Origin: Sphingomonas tagetis | GTDB lineage: Bacteria; Pseudomonadota; Alphaproteobacteria; Sphingomonadales; Sphingomonadaceae | Length of the DNA: 64,000 nt | Direction: 5' to 3' | NCBI RefSeq assembly: GCF_024211275.1 | Contig: NZ_JAMLDX010000005.1 | Coordinates: forward strand, 62,001-126,000 | Shown: in pieces, positions 54,811 through 63,574 of the stretch | Layout: the number at the start of each line of letters is the position of its first letter | Numbering within the stretch: position 1 is the first letter of the stretch | Notes under the pieces: model-generated | What the model saw: only the letters and a program-made list of their open reading frames with translations | Told to the model about the DNA's origin: nothing | Database searches by the model: none | Position numbers and translations under genes: made by a program

Positions 54811-54849
54811 GCGCCGCGCCATAGCGATGCGGAGCGATTCCCGCCAGCG

Positions 54850-55164
54850 TCACATCGCCGAAGCGGCGATCGCGGGGCCGACATAGCGCGAGATCAGCAT
54901 GTCGAAGATCGCCAGCAGGATCAGCACCACGAACGGCGCGAAATCCATCGGCCCGGTATCGGGCAGGATGCGGCGGATCGGGCGATAGATCGGCTCGGTC
55001 AGCGTGTTGAGGCCGCGCCACAGCGAGCTGACGAAATCGTTATAGGTGTTGATCACGTTGAACGCGATCAGCACCGACAGCACGGCCTGCACGACGATGA
55101 TCCACCACAGCACGTTCAGCAGGATCTGAACGATATCGAACGTGATCGCGAGAAACGTGCCCAA
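54850..55164 (-). CDS. yggT: YggT-family membrane protein
   Basis: A 104-residue protein starting at TTG 55164 behind GGAGGTTCTG. Two hydrophobic regions (about 8-38 and 77-97) surround the family signature (EPIYRPIRRILPDTGPMDFAP). YggT proteins are linked to osmotic or division functions and are encoded near division genes in many bacteria; here it is between argB and folD. The TTG start is clear because no ATG or GTG fits. Confidence 0.92.
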   Translation of the reverse strand: MGTFLAITFDIVQILLNVLWWIIVVQAVLSVLIAFNVINTYNDFVSSLWRGLNTLTEPIYRPIRRILPDTGPMDFAPFVVLILLAIFDMLISRYVGPAIAASAM

Positions 55165-55239
55165 CAGAACCTCCGGCGTTTTCGTGGCTTTACGGGATGG
55201 ACCGTAGAAGCGGCAACTGTGTTGGCGATATAGGACGCC

Positions 55240-56139
55240 TCAACGGTGAACCAAGGTGCCAGCGCCCTGTGTCGTGAAGATCTCGAGCAGCATCGAATGC
55301 GGCACGCGTCCATCGAGGATGACGGCGGCGTCGACTCCGGCATCGACCGCGGCGACGCAGGTTTCGACCTTGGGAATCATCCCGCCGCTGATCGTGCCGT
55401 CGGCCTTGAGCGCGGCGATCCGGCCGGGGTCGAGATCGGTGAGCAGCTGCTTGTCCTTGCTCAGCACGCCCGGCACGTCGGTCAGCAGGAAGAAGCGCGA
55501 TGCGCCGAGCGCTCCGGCGATCGCGCCCGCCATGGTGTCGGCGTTGATGTTGTAGGTGTGGCCGTCGGCGCCCATCGCGATCGGCGCGATCACCGGGATG
55601 AAGCCCTGCGCCGACAAGGTCGTCAGCACCGACGCATCGACCGCCACCGGCTCGCCGACGAAGCCGAGATCGACATGCCGTTCGATCCCCTGCAGCGGAT
55701 CGGCTTCGGATCGTGTCACCTTGCGCGCGGTGACGAGGCCCGAATCCTTGCCCGAGATGCCGATCGCCTTGCCGCCCGCGGCGCCGATCCACGACACGAT
55801 TTCCTTGTTGATCGATCCGGCCAGCACCATTTCGGCGATCCGCGCGGTCTCCGCATCAGTGACGCGCAGCCCGCCGACGAACTGCGATTGCACGCCCAGC
55901 CGCTTGAGCATCGCGCCGATCTGCGGCCCGCCGCCATGCACCACCACCGGGTTGATGCCGACCGCTTTCAGCAGCACGACATCTTCCGCGAAGTCGCGCG
56001 CCAGCTCGGGATCGCCCATGGCGTGACCGCCATATTTCACAACAAAGGTCTTGCCGGCGTAGCGCTGCATGTACGGCAGCGCATCGGTCAGCGTCTCGGC
56101 CTTGGCGAGCATCCGGGGGTCGGGGGCATGATCGGTCAT
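55240..56139 (-). CDS. argB: Acetylglutamate kinase ArgB
   Basis: A 299-residue arginine-pathway kinase. Motifs are [41 protein letters not shown] and [16 protein letters not shown]; the N-terminal extension (about 20 residues) is typical of arginine-sensitive hexameric forms. It starts 10 bases after the queuosine-precursor transporter stop and ends 75 bases before yggT. Confidence 0.96.
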   Translation of the reverse strand: MTDHAPDPRMLAKAETLTDALPYMQRYAGKTFVVKYGGHAMGDPELARDFAEDVVLLKAVGINPVVVHGGGPQIGAMLKRLGVQSQFVGGLRVTDAETARIAEMVLAGSINKEIVSWIGAAGGKAIGISGKDSGLVTARKVTRSEADPLQGIERHVDLGFVGEPVAVDASVLTTLSAQGFIPVIAPIAMGADGHTYNINADTMAGAIAGALGASRFFLLTDVPGVLSKDKQLLTDLDPGRIAALKADGTISGGMIPKVETCVAAVDAGVDAAVILDGRVPHSMLLEIFTTQGAGTLVHR

Positions 56140-56149
56140 GCCCGGCCCC

Positions 56150-56797
56150 TTAGTTGGCGGGGGGCGTCTGGTCCAGCCTGCGGCCCAGCGCGACGACGGC
56201 GGTGATCGCGAATGGCACCAGGACGATCGAGAGTACCACTTTCGTGATCATCTGTCCGATCATCAGGTCGAGAATAGGCCGCTCGCCGAGAAACGAGATT
56301 GTGATGAACAATACTGTATCGACGATCTGCGAGATCACGCTTGCGATCATTCCGCGCAGCCACAACACACGGCCTTCCCCTTGGCCCCTCAGCTTCGAGA
56401 AGATCATAACGTTCAAAGTTTGCGAAATGCCATAGGCGATGAAACCGGCAAGCATCATCCGCACGCTCTGACCGACCACGATTGGGAATGCGCCGATCGC
56501 CGGCGGATACATGCCGCTGTCGTGCGGCAGCGCAAGCACGATCTGGATCAGCGCTGCGGATACGAACAACGGTACAAATCCGAGCCGCACCAGCGCGGTC
56601 GCTGTTTTCTGACCGTGTAATTCGGCGACCGCGCTCGAAAGGATAACGAGGATCAGGAAGCCGAAGATTCCGGCTTCGACCGCCAGCGGGCCGAGCGCCA
56701 CCTGCTTTACGCCCAATACGCCGGAGATGCAGACCATTCCCCCGTACAGAATCGAAAAAATGAAGAGCGAGCGCGTCAGCGGAGCCGGTGTGGTCAT
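56150..56797 (-). CDS. yhhQ: Queuosine precursor transporter (YhhQ family)
   Basis: A 215-residue, six-TM ECF-like protein of the YhhQ/VUT family that imports queuosine precursors. Signatures are [18 protein letters not shown] and [17 protein letters not shown], plus [25 protein letters not shown] 56797 begins the first membrane segment. argB follows 10 bases after its stop. No preQ1 riboswitch was found upstream. Confidence 0.92.
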   Translation of the reverse strand: MTTPAPLTRSLFIFSILYGGMVCISGVLGVKQVALGPLAVEAGIFGFLILVILSSAVAELHGQKTATALVRLGFVPLFVSAALIQIVLALPHDSGMYPPAIGAFPIVVGQSVRMMLAGFIAYGISQTLNVMIFSKLRGQGEGRVLWLRGMIASVISQIVDTVLFITISFLGERPILDLMIGQMITKVVLSIVLVPFAITAVVALGRRLDQTPPAN

Positions 56798-56910
56798 GGC
56801 GTTTGCTAGCCAAGTTTCAGCGGTTACGGAAGCACCTAGCAGTCACCGTTCGCTACGCTATGCTGCGTCCCCGACGCCGCGCACGAGACGCGGTCATAAG
56901 GGGCGACCAG

Positions 56911-58173
56911 TTGAGCAATTTCCCGATCGGCATCTTCGGCATCCTGGCGATTCTCGCCATCGCCTTCCTGCTTTCGTCGAACCGCCGCGCGATCAGGCTG
57001 CGCGTGGTCGGCGCGGCGTTCGCGTTGCAGGCCGGAATCGCCTTCCTCGTGCTCTACGTGCCTGCGGGGCGCGCGGTGATCGAGGCCATGGCGAAGGGCG
57101 TGTCGGCGCTGCTCGGCTATGCCCAGGCCGGCACCGACTTTATCTTCGGCCCGCTCGCCAAGCCCGAGATCGGCGGCCAGTCGTTCGCGATCGCCGCGCT
57201 GCCCGTGATCATCTTCTTCGCCGCGCTGGTGTCGATCCTCTACTACCTCAAGATCATGCAGTTCCTGGTGCGCTGGATCGGCGGGGCGATCGAGTGGGTC
57301 GTCGGGGTGAGCAAGGTCGAGTCGCTGTGCTCGGCCGCCAACATCTTCGTCGGCCAGAGCGAATCGCCGCTGGTGATCCGGCCCTATCTCGTTAGCCTGA
57401 CCCCCGCGCAGCTGTTCGCGGTGATGAGCGTCGGCATGGCCGGCGTCGCGGGCACGATCCTCGCGGCCTATGCGGCGATGGGGATCAACATCCAGTATCT
57501 GCTCGCCGCCAGCTTCATGGCCGCCCCCGGCGGCTTGCTGATGGCCAAGATCATCATGCCCGACGAACCCGTGAAGCAGCCCGAACTGCCGCTCGAAGGG
57601 GAAATGGTGGGCGAGGATGCGGTGATCCGCGCGGTCGAGCATGAGATCGAGGAGGAAAAGGCCTCCAACATCATCATGGCCGCCGCGATGGGCGCGCAGA
57701 CCGGCGTCAAGATCGCGGTGGCGGTGGGCGCAATGGTGCTGGCGTTTGTCGCGCTGGTGGCGCTCGCCAATGGCCTGCTCGGCGGGGTCGGCAGCCTGTT
57801 CGGCTATCCCGGCCTGACCTTCCAGGGGATCATCGGCACGGCCTTTGCGCCGGTGATGTACCTGATCGGCATTCCCTGGGCCGAGACCGGGGCGGCGGGC
57901 GGGCTGTTCGGCACCAAGATGGTGCTCAACGAGTTCGTCGCCTTCCTCAACCTCGGCGCGACGCCTGGACTGTCGCCGCGCAGTGTCGCGATCATCACTT
58001 TCGCGCTGTGCGGTTTCGCTAATTTCAGCTCGATCGCGATCCAGATGGCCGCGACCGGCAGCCTCGCGCCGAATCAGCGGCCGATGATCGCGAAGCTGGG
58101 AATCAAGGCGCTGCTCGCGGGGAGCCTGGCGAATCTGATGAGCGCGGCGCTGGCCGGGTTGCTGCTGCCCTGA
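56911..58173 (+). CDS. nupC: NupC-family concentrative nucleoside transporter
   Basis: A 420-residue CNT transporter with about ten membrane segments. The substrate-binding motif GQSESPLVIRPYL and the later CGFANFSSIAIQMA are the CNT signatures; LFGTKMVLNEFVAFLNLG is also conserved. TTG 56911 is the likely start, behind AAGGGGCGACC; other frames upstream are not supported. It moves nucleosides with H+ or Na+. Two hairpins follow before the convergent dehydrogenase gene. Confidence 0.93.
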   Translation: MSNFPIGIFGILAILAIAFLLSSNRRAIRLRVVGAAFALQAGIAFLVLYVPAGRAVIEAMAKGVSALLGYAQAGTDFIFGPLAKPEIGGQSFAIAALPVIIFFAALVSILYYLKIMQFLVRWIGGAIEWVVGVSKVESLCSAANIFVGQSESPLVIRPYLVSLTPAQLFAVMSVGMAGVAGTILAAYAAMGINIQYLLAASFMAAPGGLLMAKIIMPDEPVKQPELPLEGEMVGEDAVIRAVEHEIEEEKASNIIMAAAMGAQTGVKIAVAVGAMVLAFVALVALANGLLGGVGSLFGYPGLTFQGIIGTAFAPVMYLIGIPWAETGAAGGLFGTKMVLNEFVAFLNLGATPGLSPRSVAIITFALCGFANFSSIAIQMAATGSLAPNQRPMIAKLGIKALLAGSLANLMSAALAGLLLP

Positions 58174-58220
58174 CGCCAAACATTGCAAACGTTGCTCACA
58201 GCGGCGGCGGCGATCGAGGC

Positions 58221-58256
58221 GAACGTGACAAAGGTTGCGCCACCTTTGCCACGTTC
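58221..58256. repeat. Hairpin with 15-bp arms after nupC
   Basis: GAACGTGACAAAGGT (58221-58235) and ACCTTTGCCACGTTC (58242-58256) pair with a single mismatch over a 6-base loop. It lies 48 bases past nupC. Both arms contain an ACAAAGGT/ACCTTTG core also seen in the direct repeats near 50100. Probably a transcript 3'-end structure. Confidence 0.5.
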
Positions 58257-58285
58257 TCGCTACGCGATTTCTTCGGTTGTCAAAG

Positions 58286-58315
58286 AGCGCCGCGATCATG
58301 GCAGATCGCGGCGCT
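58286..58315 (-). terminator. Terminator hairpin of the dehydrogenase gene
   Basis: AGCGCCGCGATC (58286-58297) pairs perfectly with 58304-58315 over ATGGCA. On the bottom strand it is followed by CTTTG, and it lies 11 bases past the dehydrogenase stop. It may also stop nupC transcription from the other side. Confidence 0.65.
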
Positions 58316-58326
58316 GTAGGAAAATG

Positions 58327-59196
58327 TCAGCGCGTCGGAACCGGCTCGGCGCCCGAATAGTCGTAGAAGCCGCGCCCGGTCTTGCGGCCGAGCCAGCCGG
58401 CTTCGACATATTTGACGAGCAGCGGCGCCGGGCGGAATTTGGGGTCGCCGGTGCCCTCGTGCAGCACGCGGCAGATCTCGAGGCAGGTGTCGAGGCCAAT
58501 GAAGTCGGCGAGCGTGAGCGGACCCATCGGGTGATTGAGGCCAAGCTGGACCGCGGCGTCGATGTCGGGGATCGTCGCCACGCCTTCGCCGAGCGCGAAG
58601 CACGCTTCGTTGAGGAACGGCAGCAGCACGCGGTTGACGATGAAGCCCGGCGCGTCATTGGCGTGGACGATGCGCTTGCCCAGCGTCTTGCCATAGGCTT
58701 CGACCGCGGCGACGGTGGCGTCCGAGGTGGCGAGGCCGCGGATCAGCTCGATCAGGCCCATGACGGGCACCGGGTTGAAGAAATGCACCCCCATGAAGCG
58801 CGCGGGATCGGGCGAGGCCTGCGCCAGCCGCGTGATCGGGATCGACGAGGTGTTGCTGGCGAGGATCGCTTGTGGCGACAGCACCTTGCCGACAGTCTCG
58901 AAGATCTGGCGCTTGATCGCCTCACGCTCGGTCGCGGCCTCGATCACCAGATCGCACGGCGCGAAGGCGTCGGTCCCGGCGACGCAATCGATATTGGCGA
59001 GCGCGGCGTCGAGCGCCTCGGCGGTGATCTTTTCCTTTTCGACCGCGCGGGCGAGCTGCTTGGCGATGCCAGCCTTGCCCTTTTCGGCACGCGCGACGTC
59101 CATGTCGGACAGCAGCACGCGATAGCCGGCCTGCGCCGACACCTGTGCGATGCCCGCCCCCATCTGTCCCGCGCCGATTACGCCGATCGTCTTCAT
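58327..59196 (-). CDS. 3-hydroxybutyryl-CoA dehydrogenase
   Basis: A 289-residue NAD-dependent 3-hydroxyacyl-CoA dehydrogenase. Rossmann motif [18 protein letters not shown]; catalytic His in [35 protein letters not shown]-terminal [20 protein letters not shown]. It acts in butyrate, PHB or fatty-acid metabolism. Full length and alone in its transcript. Confidence 0.94.
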   Translation of the reverse strand: MKTIGVIGAGQMGAGIAQVSAQAGYRVLLSDMDVARAEKGKAGIAKQLARAVEKEKITAEALDAALANIDCVAGTDAFAPCDLVIEAATEREAIKRQIFETVGKVLSPQAILASNTSSIPITRLAQASPDPARFMGVHFFNPVPVMGLIELIRGLATSDATVAAVEAYGKTLGKRIVHANDAPGFIVNRVLLPFLNEACFALGEGVATIPDIDAAVQLGLNHPMGPLTLADFIGLDTCLEICRVLHEGTGDPKFRPAPLLVKYVEAGWLGRKTGRGFYDYSGAEPVPTR

Positions 59197-59266
59197 GCTT
59201 GCCTCCCGAGCTGAATATGGCGAGCCTCCTACTCACTGATTCCGCAAAGGGCTAGGACCGGGGGCT

Positions 59267-60307
59267 ATGCTGACACTCGCGCTTTTCTTTGCCGCTCAAG
59301 CTGCGCCGGTGGCGGCGCCGAGGCCCGGGCCGATCAAGGCGTTCGGGGCGTGGGTCGCGGCGTGCGACAATACGCGCTATTGCGAGATGACGTCGATCTG
59401 GCCCGAGGATTCGCTGCCGGACGGGTCGCCCTATGAGGCGATGTCGGTGTCGATCGACCGCGCGCCCGGACCGGCGGGCGGGTGGACGGTCGAGATCCAG
59501 CTGCCCGCCAATGGCGGGAACGATACGCTGCGGGTGACGACCGAGCGCGGGCTCGATGTGCGCGGCAAGCCGAGCAAGGATCTGCTGCGCTTTGCCGGCG
59601 CCGATGCGGCGAGGATCGTGGCGGGGATGATCGAGGGCGCGGATTTGCGGGTCGGCGACGAGACCTCGGTGATGGGCATGGCCTCGCTCAAGGGCTCGTC
59701 GGCGGCGCTGCGCTTCATCGACGCCGAGCAAGGGCGGGCGGGGACGGTGACGGCGGCGGTGGCGAAGGGCGCGAAACCGGCAAGCGCCGTACCGGGGCCG
59801 CGTCCGGCGCCGCAGATCGGCTTTGTCCGGCCGGCAGGGGCGGCGGCGGCGTTCACCCCGGCGATGCGCAAGGCGCTCGACAAGAGCAGCGAATGCGGCA
59901 GCGTCTATGAGGGTGGCACCGGCGAACTGCCGCAGGCCGAGGTGGTCGCGCTGGGTGGCGGCAAGACATTGGTGCTGCTGCCGTGCGGGAGCGGGGCGTA
60001 TAACTATTCGACCGAGCCGTACATCCTGAGCGCCGGGGCCAAGCCGGTGCTGGCCAAGTTCGATTCTCCGGTCGGATTCAGCGAGGCGGATGACGGCAAG
60101 CCGTCGCTGGTCAACGCCGATTTCGATGCCAGAACCGGGCGGCTGGAAAGCTATTCCAAGGGCCGCGGGCTGGGCGATTGCGGGTCGGCCGAGGCGTTCG
60201 TGTGGGACGGCGCGGTGTTCCGGCTGGTCGAGGCGCGGTCGATGCCCGAGTGCCGCGGGTCGGTGAACTGGCTGACGACCTGGCGCGCGCAGGCAGTGGC
60301 GAAATAG
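59267..60307 (+). CDS. DUF1176 exported protein
   Basis: A 346-residue periplasmic protein with a short signal peptide (LTLALFFAAQAAPVAA). The DUF1176 pattern includes FGAWVAACDNTRYCEM near the start, then paired Cys at SSECGSVY, LLPCGSGAYN, GLGDCGSAEAF and MPECRGS, probably disulfide-bonded. The family is common in alpha- and gammaproteobacteria and has no established role. A 41-residue membrane protein gene follows after two bases. Confidence 0.85.
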   Translation: MLTLALFFAAQAAPVAAPRPGPIKAFGAWVAACDNTRYCEMTSIWPEDSLPDGSPYEAMSVSIDRAPGPAGGWTVEIQLPANGGNDTLRVTTERGLDVRGKPSKDLLRFAGADAARIVAGMIEGADLRVGDETSVMGMASLKGSSAALRFIDAEQGRAGTVTAAVAKGAKPASAVPGPRPAPQIGFVRPAGAAAAFTPAMRKALDKSSECGSVYEGGTGELPQAEVVALGGGKTLVLLPCGSGAYNYSTEPYILSAGAKPVLAKFDSPVGFSEADDGKPSLVNADFDARTGRLESYSKGRGLGDCGSAEAFVWDGAVFRLVEARSMPECRGSVNWLTTWRAQAVAK

Positions 60308-60309
60308 CG

Positions 60310-60435
60310 ATGTTCCAGCGGATGAAAGCGGCGGTCATCGAGCTGTGGACCGACTATTCGGTCTATGTGATCATCCCCTTCGGCATTCTTGCATGGTGTG
60401 TCGTCGTCTACCTCATGTTTCACGACATGCTTTAG
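60310..60435 (+). CDS. 41-residue single-TM protein
   Basis: ATG 60310 lies two bases after the DUF1176 stop. The peptide has one membrane segment (SVYVIIPFGILAWCVVVYLM) with a basic N terminus. It ends converging on egtD, overlapping its stop region by four bases. The tight spacing suggests it is translated with the upstream gene. It resembles tiny respiratory-complex subunits only in size; function unknown. Confidence 0.5.
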   Translation: MFQRMKAAVIELWTDYSVYVIIPFGILAWCVVVYLMFHDML

Positions 60436-61412
60436 GGTGCGGCGGCGACCGGTCTGGCCTCGGCAAGATAGAGCGCGAACAGGTCGGCCGGGTCGGTCCA
60501 TTCGCGGGTGACGGTCCAGCCGCCCGCGGCGAGCAGCAGGCGGGCGTCGCGCGAGCCGTATTTATGGCTGTTCTCGGTGTGGATCGTCTCGCCCGCTCGG
60601 ATTTCGAACGGACGGCCATCGACTTCGAAGGCGGCGTCGCGCGTCGCTTCGAGGTGCATTTCGATCCGCGCGAGTTGGTCGTTCCAGCGCGCAGCGTGGT
60701 GGAAGGCGTCGAGCGGGATGCTGCCGTCCAGCTCGCGGTTGATGCGCTCGAGCAGGTTGCGGTTGAAGCGCGCGGTGATGCCCTGCGCGTCGTCATAGGC
60801 GGGGATGAGGATGCCGGCCGCCTTGATGCGGTCGATGCCGATCAGCAGCGACGATCCTTCGCCCAGCGACTGACGCATCGCGCGCAGCAGATCGACCGCA
60901 GCGGCGGGCGCCATGTTGCCGATGGTCGAGCCGGGGAAGAAGCCGAGCCGGGGCAGGCCGCCGATGCCGGCGGGGAGCTTCAAGGGTTTGAGGAAATCGC
61001 CCTCGACCGGCTGGACCGCGATGTCGGGGAAGGCGGCGGCGAGGGTACGGGCGGAGTCGCGCAGGAACTCGCCCGAAATGTCGATCGGGACATAGGCGGC
61101 GGGGCGGACGGCGCGCAGCAGGATCGGGGTCTTGGCCGAGGAGCCCGAGCCGAACTCGACCACCGCGCCACCCTGTCCGAACGCAGTAGCGACCAGCGGG
61201 CAGACGGTTTCGAGCAAGGCGGTTTCTGTCCGTGTCGGATAATATTCGGGCAGGCGGGTGATCGCCTCGAACAGTTCGGAGCCGCGGCGGTCGTAGAACC
61301 AGCGTGCGGGAATGGCGCGGGGGCGGGCGGCGAGGCCGTTGAGCACATCGGCGCGGAAGGCGGGGTCGGCGAGCGATTGCTGGCCGTCTTCGAGTTCCTG
61401 CTTGAGCATCAC
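60432..61412 (-). CDS. egtD: L-histidine N-alpha-methyltransferase EgtD
   Basis: A 326-residue SAM methyltransferase that makes hercynine, the first step of ergothioneine synthesis. VVEFGSGSSAKTPILLRA is the SAM-binding motif; RWFYDRRGSELFEAITRLPEYYPTR-type N-terminal segments and FFPGSTIGNM and IHTENSHKY are family marks. Its ATG overlaps the egtB stop (ATGA). The two genes form an egtB-egtD operon. Confidence 0.95.
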   Translation of the reverse strand: MMLKQELEDGQQSLADPAFRADVLNGLAARPRAIPARWFYDRRGSELFEAITRLPEYYPTRTETALLETVCPLVATAFGQGGAVVEFGSGSSAKTPILLRAVRPAAYVPIDISGEFLRDSARTLAAAFPDIAVQPVEGDFLKPLKLPAGIGGLPRLGFFPGSTIGNMAPAAAVDLLRAMRQSLGEGSSLLIGIDRIKAAGILIPAYDDAQGITARFNRNLLERINRELDGSIPLDAFHHAARWNDQLARIEMHLEATRDAAFEVDGRPFEIRAGETIHTENSHKYGSRDARLLLAAGGWTVTREWTDPADLFALYLAEARPVAAAP

Positions 61413-62701
61413 AGATCCCTCGCCAGCCGCACGCCGGTGAACTGCCAGCGCTGGTGCGGGTAGAAGAAGTTGCGGTAGCTCGGCCGGACATGGCCGCGCG
61501 GGGTGGCGCAGCTGCCGCCGCGCAGCACGAACTGCCCGCTCATGAACTTGCCGTTATACTCGCCGACCGCGCCCTCGGCGGGGCGGAAGCCGGGATAGGG
61601 GCGGTAGGCGCTGCCGGTCCATTCCCAGACATCGCCGAAAAAGGCCGGGCCGGACGTGGATGGGCGCGGCTCGACCGGGCCGGGGGTGTCGAGCTGGTTG
61701 CCAGCGAGTGGATCGTGCGCGGCGGCGGCGGCTTCCCATTCGGCCTCGGTCGGCAGGCGCGCGCCGGCCCAGCTGGCATAGGCGTCGGCCTCGAAGAAGC
61801 TGACATGGGTGACCGGCGCCGCAGGGTCGAGCGGGCGGCGGCCGTCGAGGCCGAAGCGAGTCCATATGCCGTCGCGCTGCGCCCAGTAGAGCGGCGCGGC
61901 GATGTCTTCGCGCTGGACCCATGCCCAGCCATCGGACAGCCAATGCGAGGGCATGCGGTAGCCGCCGTCCTCGATGAACGCGATCCATTCGCCATTGGTG
62001 ACGGTGCGGTCGGCGATGGCGTGGGGGTGGAGTTGGACGGCGTGGCGCGGGCCTTCGCAGTCGAAGGCGAAGTTACTGAACGCGTCCGTTCCGTTAGTTG
62101 ACGAAGTTGACGGTAACGCCCCGATGTCGTGTGCGCCGGTCTTGCCCTCGATCCAGCCGATTGGACCCGGCATCGCGACCGGAACCTTGCGATCGCCGGG
62201 CCACAGCGGGGGTTCGAGCGGGTTCTGCGCGAAGAGGTGCAGGATATCGGTGAGCAGCAGTTCCTGATGCTGTTGCTCGTGCTGGCAGCCGAGCTCGACC
62301 AGCGCGCGGGCGGGTTCGGGCAGGCCGGGCAGCGCGTCGAGCAAGGCGGCGTCCACGGCGGCGCGGTAATCGAGCACCTGCGCGAGCGACGGACGCGTGA
62401 GCATCCCGCGGCGAGGGCGGGCGTGACGCTGGCCTTCGGTCTCGTAATAGCTGTTGAACAGGAACGGCCAGGCTTCGTCGTGGAGGCGATAGCCGGGGAC
62501 ATGGTCGCGCAGCACGAAGGTCTCGAAGAACCAGCTCGTGTGCGCGAGGTGCCATTTCGCGGGCGAGGCGTCGTCCATCGACTGGACCGTGGCATCGGCG
62601 TCGGAGAGCGGTGCGGCGAGCCCTCGGGTGAGCGCACGGATCGCATGAAAGCGCGTTTCCAGCGCTGTGGAACGCGCGGCGGGACTCGCCTTTGTTCGCA
62701 T
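61409..62701 (-). CDS. egtB: Ergothioneine biosynthesis sulfoxide synthase EgtB
   Basis: A 430-residue iron enzyme joining hercynine and a thiol. N-terminal DinB-like domain with iron ligands HLAHTSWFFE and the CQHEQQHQELLL helix; C-terminal FGE-sulfatase-like domain with EWEWTGSAYRPYPGF-type motifs and GGSCATPRGHVRPSYRNFF. A short Ser/Thr-rich insertion (about 12 residues; GALPSTSSTNGTDAFS region) is encoded by an AT-richer stretch near 62075-62125. ATG 62701 is the first in frame. Feeds EgtD's product pathway; no egtE is in the window. Confidence 0.93.
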   Translation of the reverse strand: MRTKASPAARSTALETRFHAIRALTRGLAAPLSDADATVQSMDDASPAKWHLAHTSWFFETFVLRDHVPGYRLHDEAWPFLFNSYYETEGQRHARPRRGMLTRPSLAQVLDYRAAVDAALLDALPGLPEPARALVELGCQHEQQHQELLLTDILHLFAQNPLEPPLWPGDRKVPVAMPGPIGWIEGKTGAHDIGALPSTSSTNGTDAFSNFAFDCEGPRHAVQLHPHAIADRTVTNGEWIAFIEDGGYRMPSHWLSDGWAWVQREDIAAPLYWAQRDGIWTRFGLDGRRPLDPAAPVTHVSFFEADAYASWAGARLPTEAEWEAAAAAHDPLAGNQLDTPGPVEPRPSTSGPAFFGDVWEWTGSAYRPYPGFRPAEGAVGEYNGKFMSGQFVLRGGSCATPRGHVRPSYRNFFYPHQRWQFTGVRLARDL

Positions 62702-62745
62702 TCTGTTCTCCTAGACCAGAACGCGCGCGAAGCCAAGGCGTTTCG

Positions 62746-63315
62746 CTAGCGGTGGGCTCCTGGTTTCCAGAGAACGTCCCCGCCCGCGGAAAGGTTCACC
62801 GCGCGGCAGAGCACGAAGAGCAGGTCGGAGAGCCGGTTAAGATATTGAAGTGCCTGCGGGTTGAGCGGGACCTGGGCTGAAGCGGCGACCGCGCTGCGCT
62901 CGGCGCGGCGGGTGATCGCGCGGGCGAGGTGGAGCGCGGCGGCGGCGGGGGTGCCGCCGGGCAGGATGAAGCTGCGCAACGGTTCGAGCGAGTCGTTGGC
63001 GGCGTCGATCGCGGCTTCGAGCCGGGTGACCTGCGCGGGGACGATGCGCAACGTCATCTCGCCGGGGGTGAAATCTTCGCCCGGCGTGGCGAGATCGGCG
63101 CCGAGGTCGAACAGGTCGTTCTGGATCGTTTCGAGCAGCGCTGCCGGATCGGCGCCGGCGAGCGCGGCAACCGCGACGCCGATCGCGCTGTTGGCCTCAT
63201 CGACATCGCCGATCGCGGCCATGCGCGGGTCGGACTTGGGCAGGCGCGAGCCATCGGTGAGGCCGGTGGTGCCGTCGTCACCGGTGCGAGTGTAGATCTT
63301 GTTGAGCTTGACCAT
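62746..63315 (-). CDS. pduO: Corrinoid adenosyltransferase (PduO type)
   Basis: A 189-residue ATP:cob(I)alamin adenosyltransferase. The N-terminal ATP loop YTRTGDDGTTGLTDGSR, IGDVDEANSAIGVA, and FILPGGTPAAAALHLARAITRRAER are diagnostic of the PduO/MMAB family. It makes adenosylcobalamin for B12-dependent enzymes. Length is standard. It lies 18 bases after the HIG1-like gene, in the same direction. Confidence 0.94.
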   Translation of the reverse strand: MVKLNKIYTRTGDDGTTGLTDGSRLPKSDPRMAAIGDVDEANSAIGVAVAALAGADPAALLETIQNDLFDLGADLATPGEDFTPGEMTLRIVPAQVTRLEAAIDAANDSLEPLRSFILPGGTPAAAALHLARAITRRAERSAVAASAQVPLNPQALQYLNRLSDLLFVLCRAVNLSAGGDVLWKPGAHR

Positions 63316-63333
63316 CGATGCCGCGACGGCGGC

Positions 63334-63564
63334 TCAGCTCGAGCTGGCGAGCAGCAGAAGCAGCGCGACGATCGCGATGGCGATGCCCTGGAACAGGATG
63401 CGCTGCTGCATCATCTTGTTCGACTTGAGCGCGGCCTGGCTGGGGCCGGTGCCGCCTTTCAGATCGGCCTCGGTCACCTTGAGGAAGGTGATGATGCCGC
63501 GGACGAGGGCGACGACCGTCGCGATCATCGCGGCGATGAGGAGCAGGATCAGAAAGAGCTTCAT
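63334..63564 (-). CDS. HIG1-domain small membrane protein
   Basis: A 76-residue two-TM protein: segments about 3-26 (LFLILLLIAAMIATVVALVRG) and 55-73 (ILFQGIAIAIVALLLLL), with a loop containing SNKMMQQRILFQG that fits the HIG1 signature (QR-x3-Q). Bacterial HIG1/TwinTM proteins are thought to associate with respiratory complexes. ATG 63564 is 10 bases after the synthetase stop. Confidence 0.75.
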   Translation of the reverse strand: MKLFLILLLIAAMIATVVALVRGIITFLKVTEADLKGGTGPSQAALKSNKMMQQRILFQGIAIAIVALLLLLASSS

Positions 63565-63574
63565 GGCGGCGCTG

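Noticed and set aside
52051..55233. Long + strand open frame of about 1060 codons
   Set aside because: Antisense to the TonB receptor, folD and yggT, all of which have clear family motifs; low-complexity His/Arg/Asp content.
56798..56910. preQ1 riboswitch upstream of the queuosine-precursor transporter
   Set aside because: No match to the conserved cores of known preQ1 classes could be made by eye.
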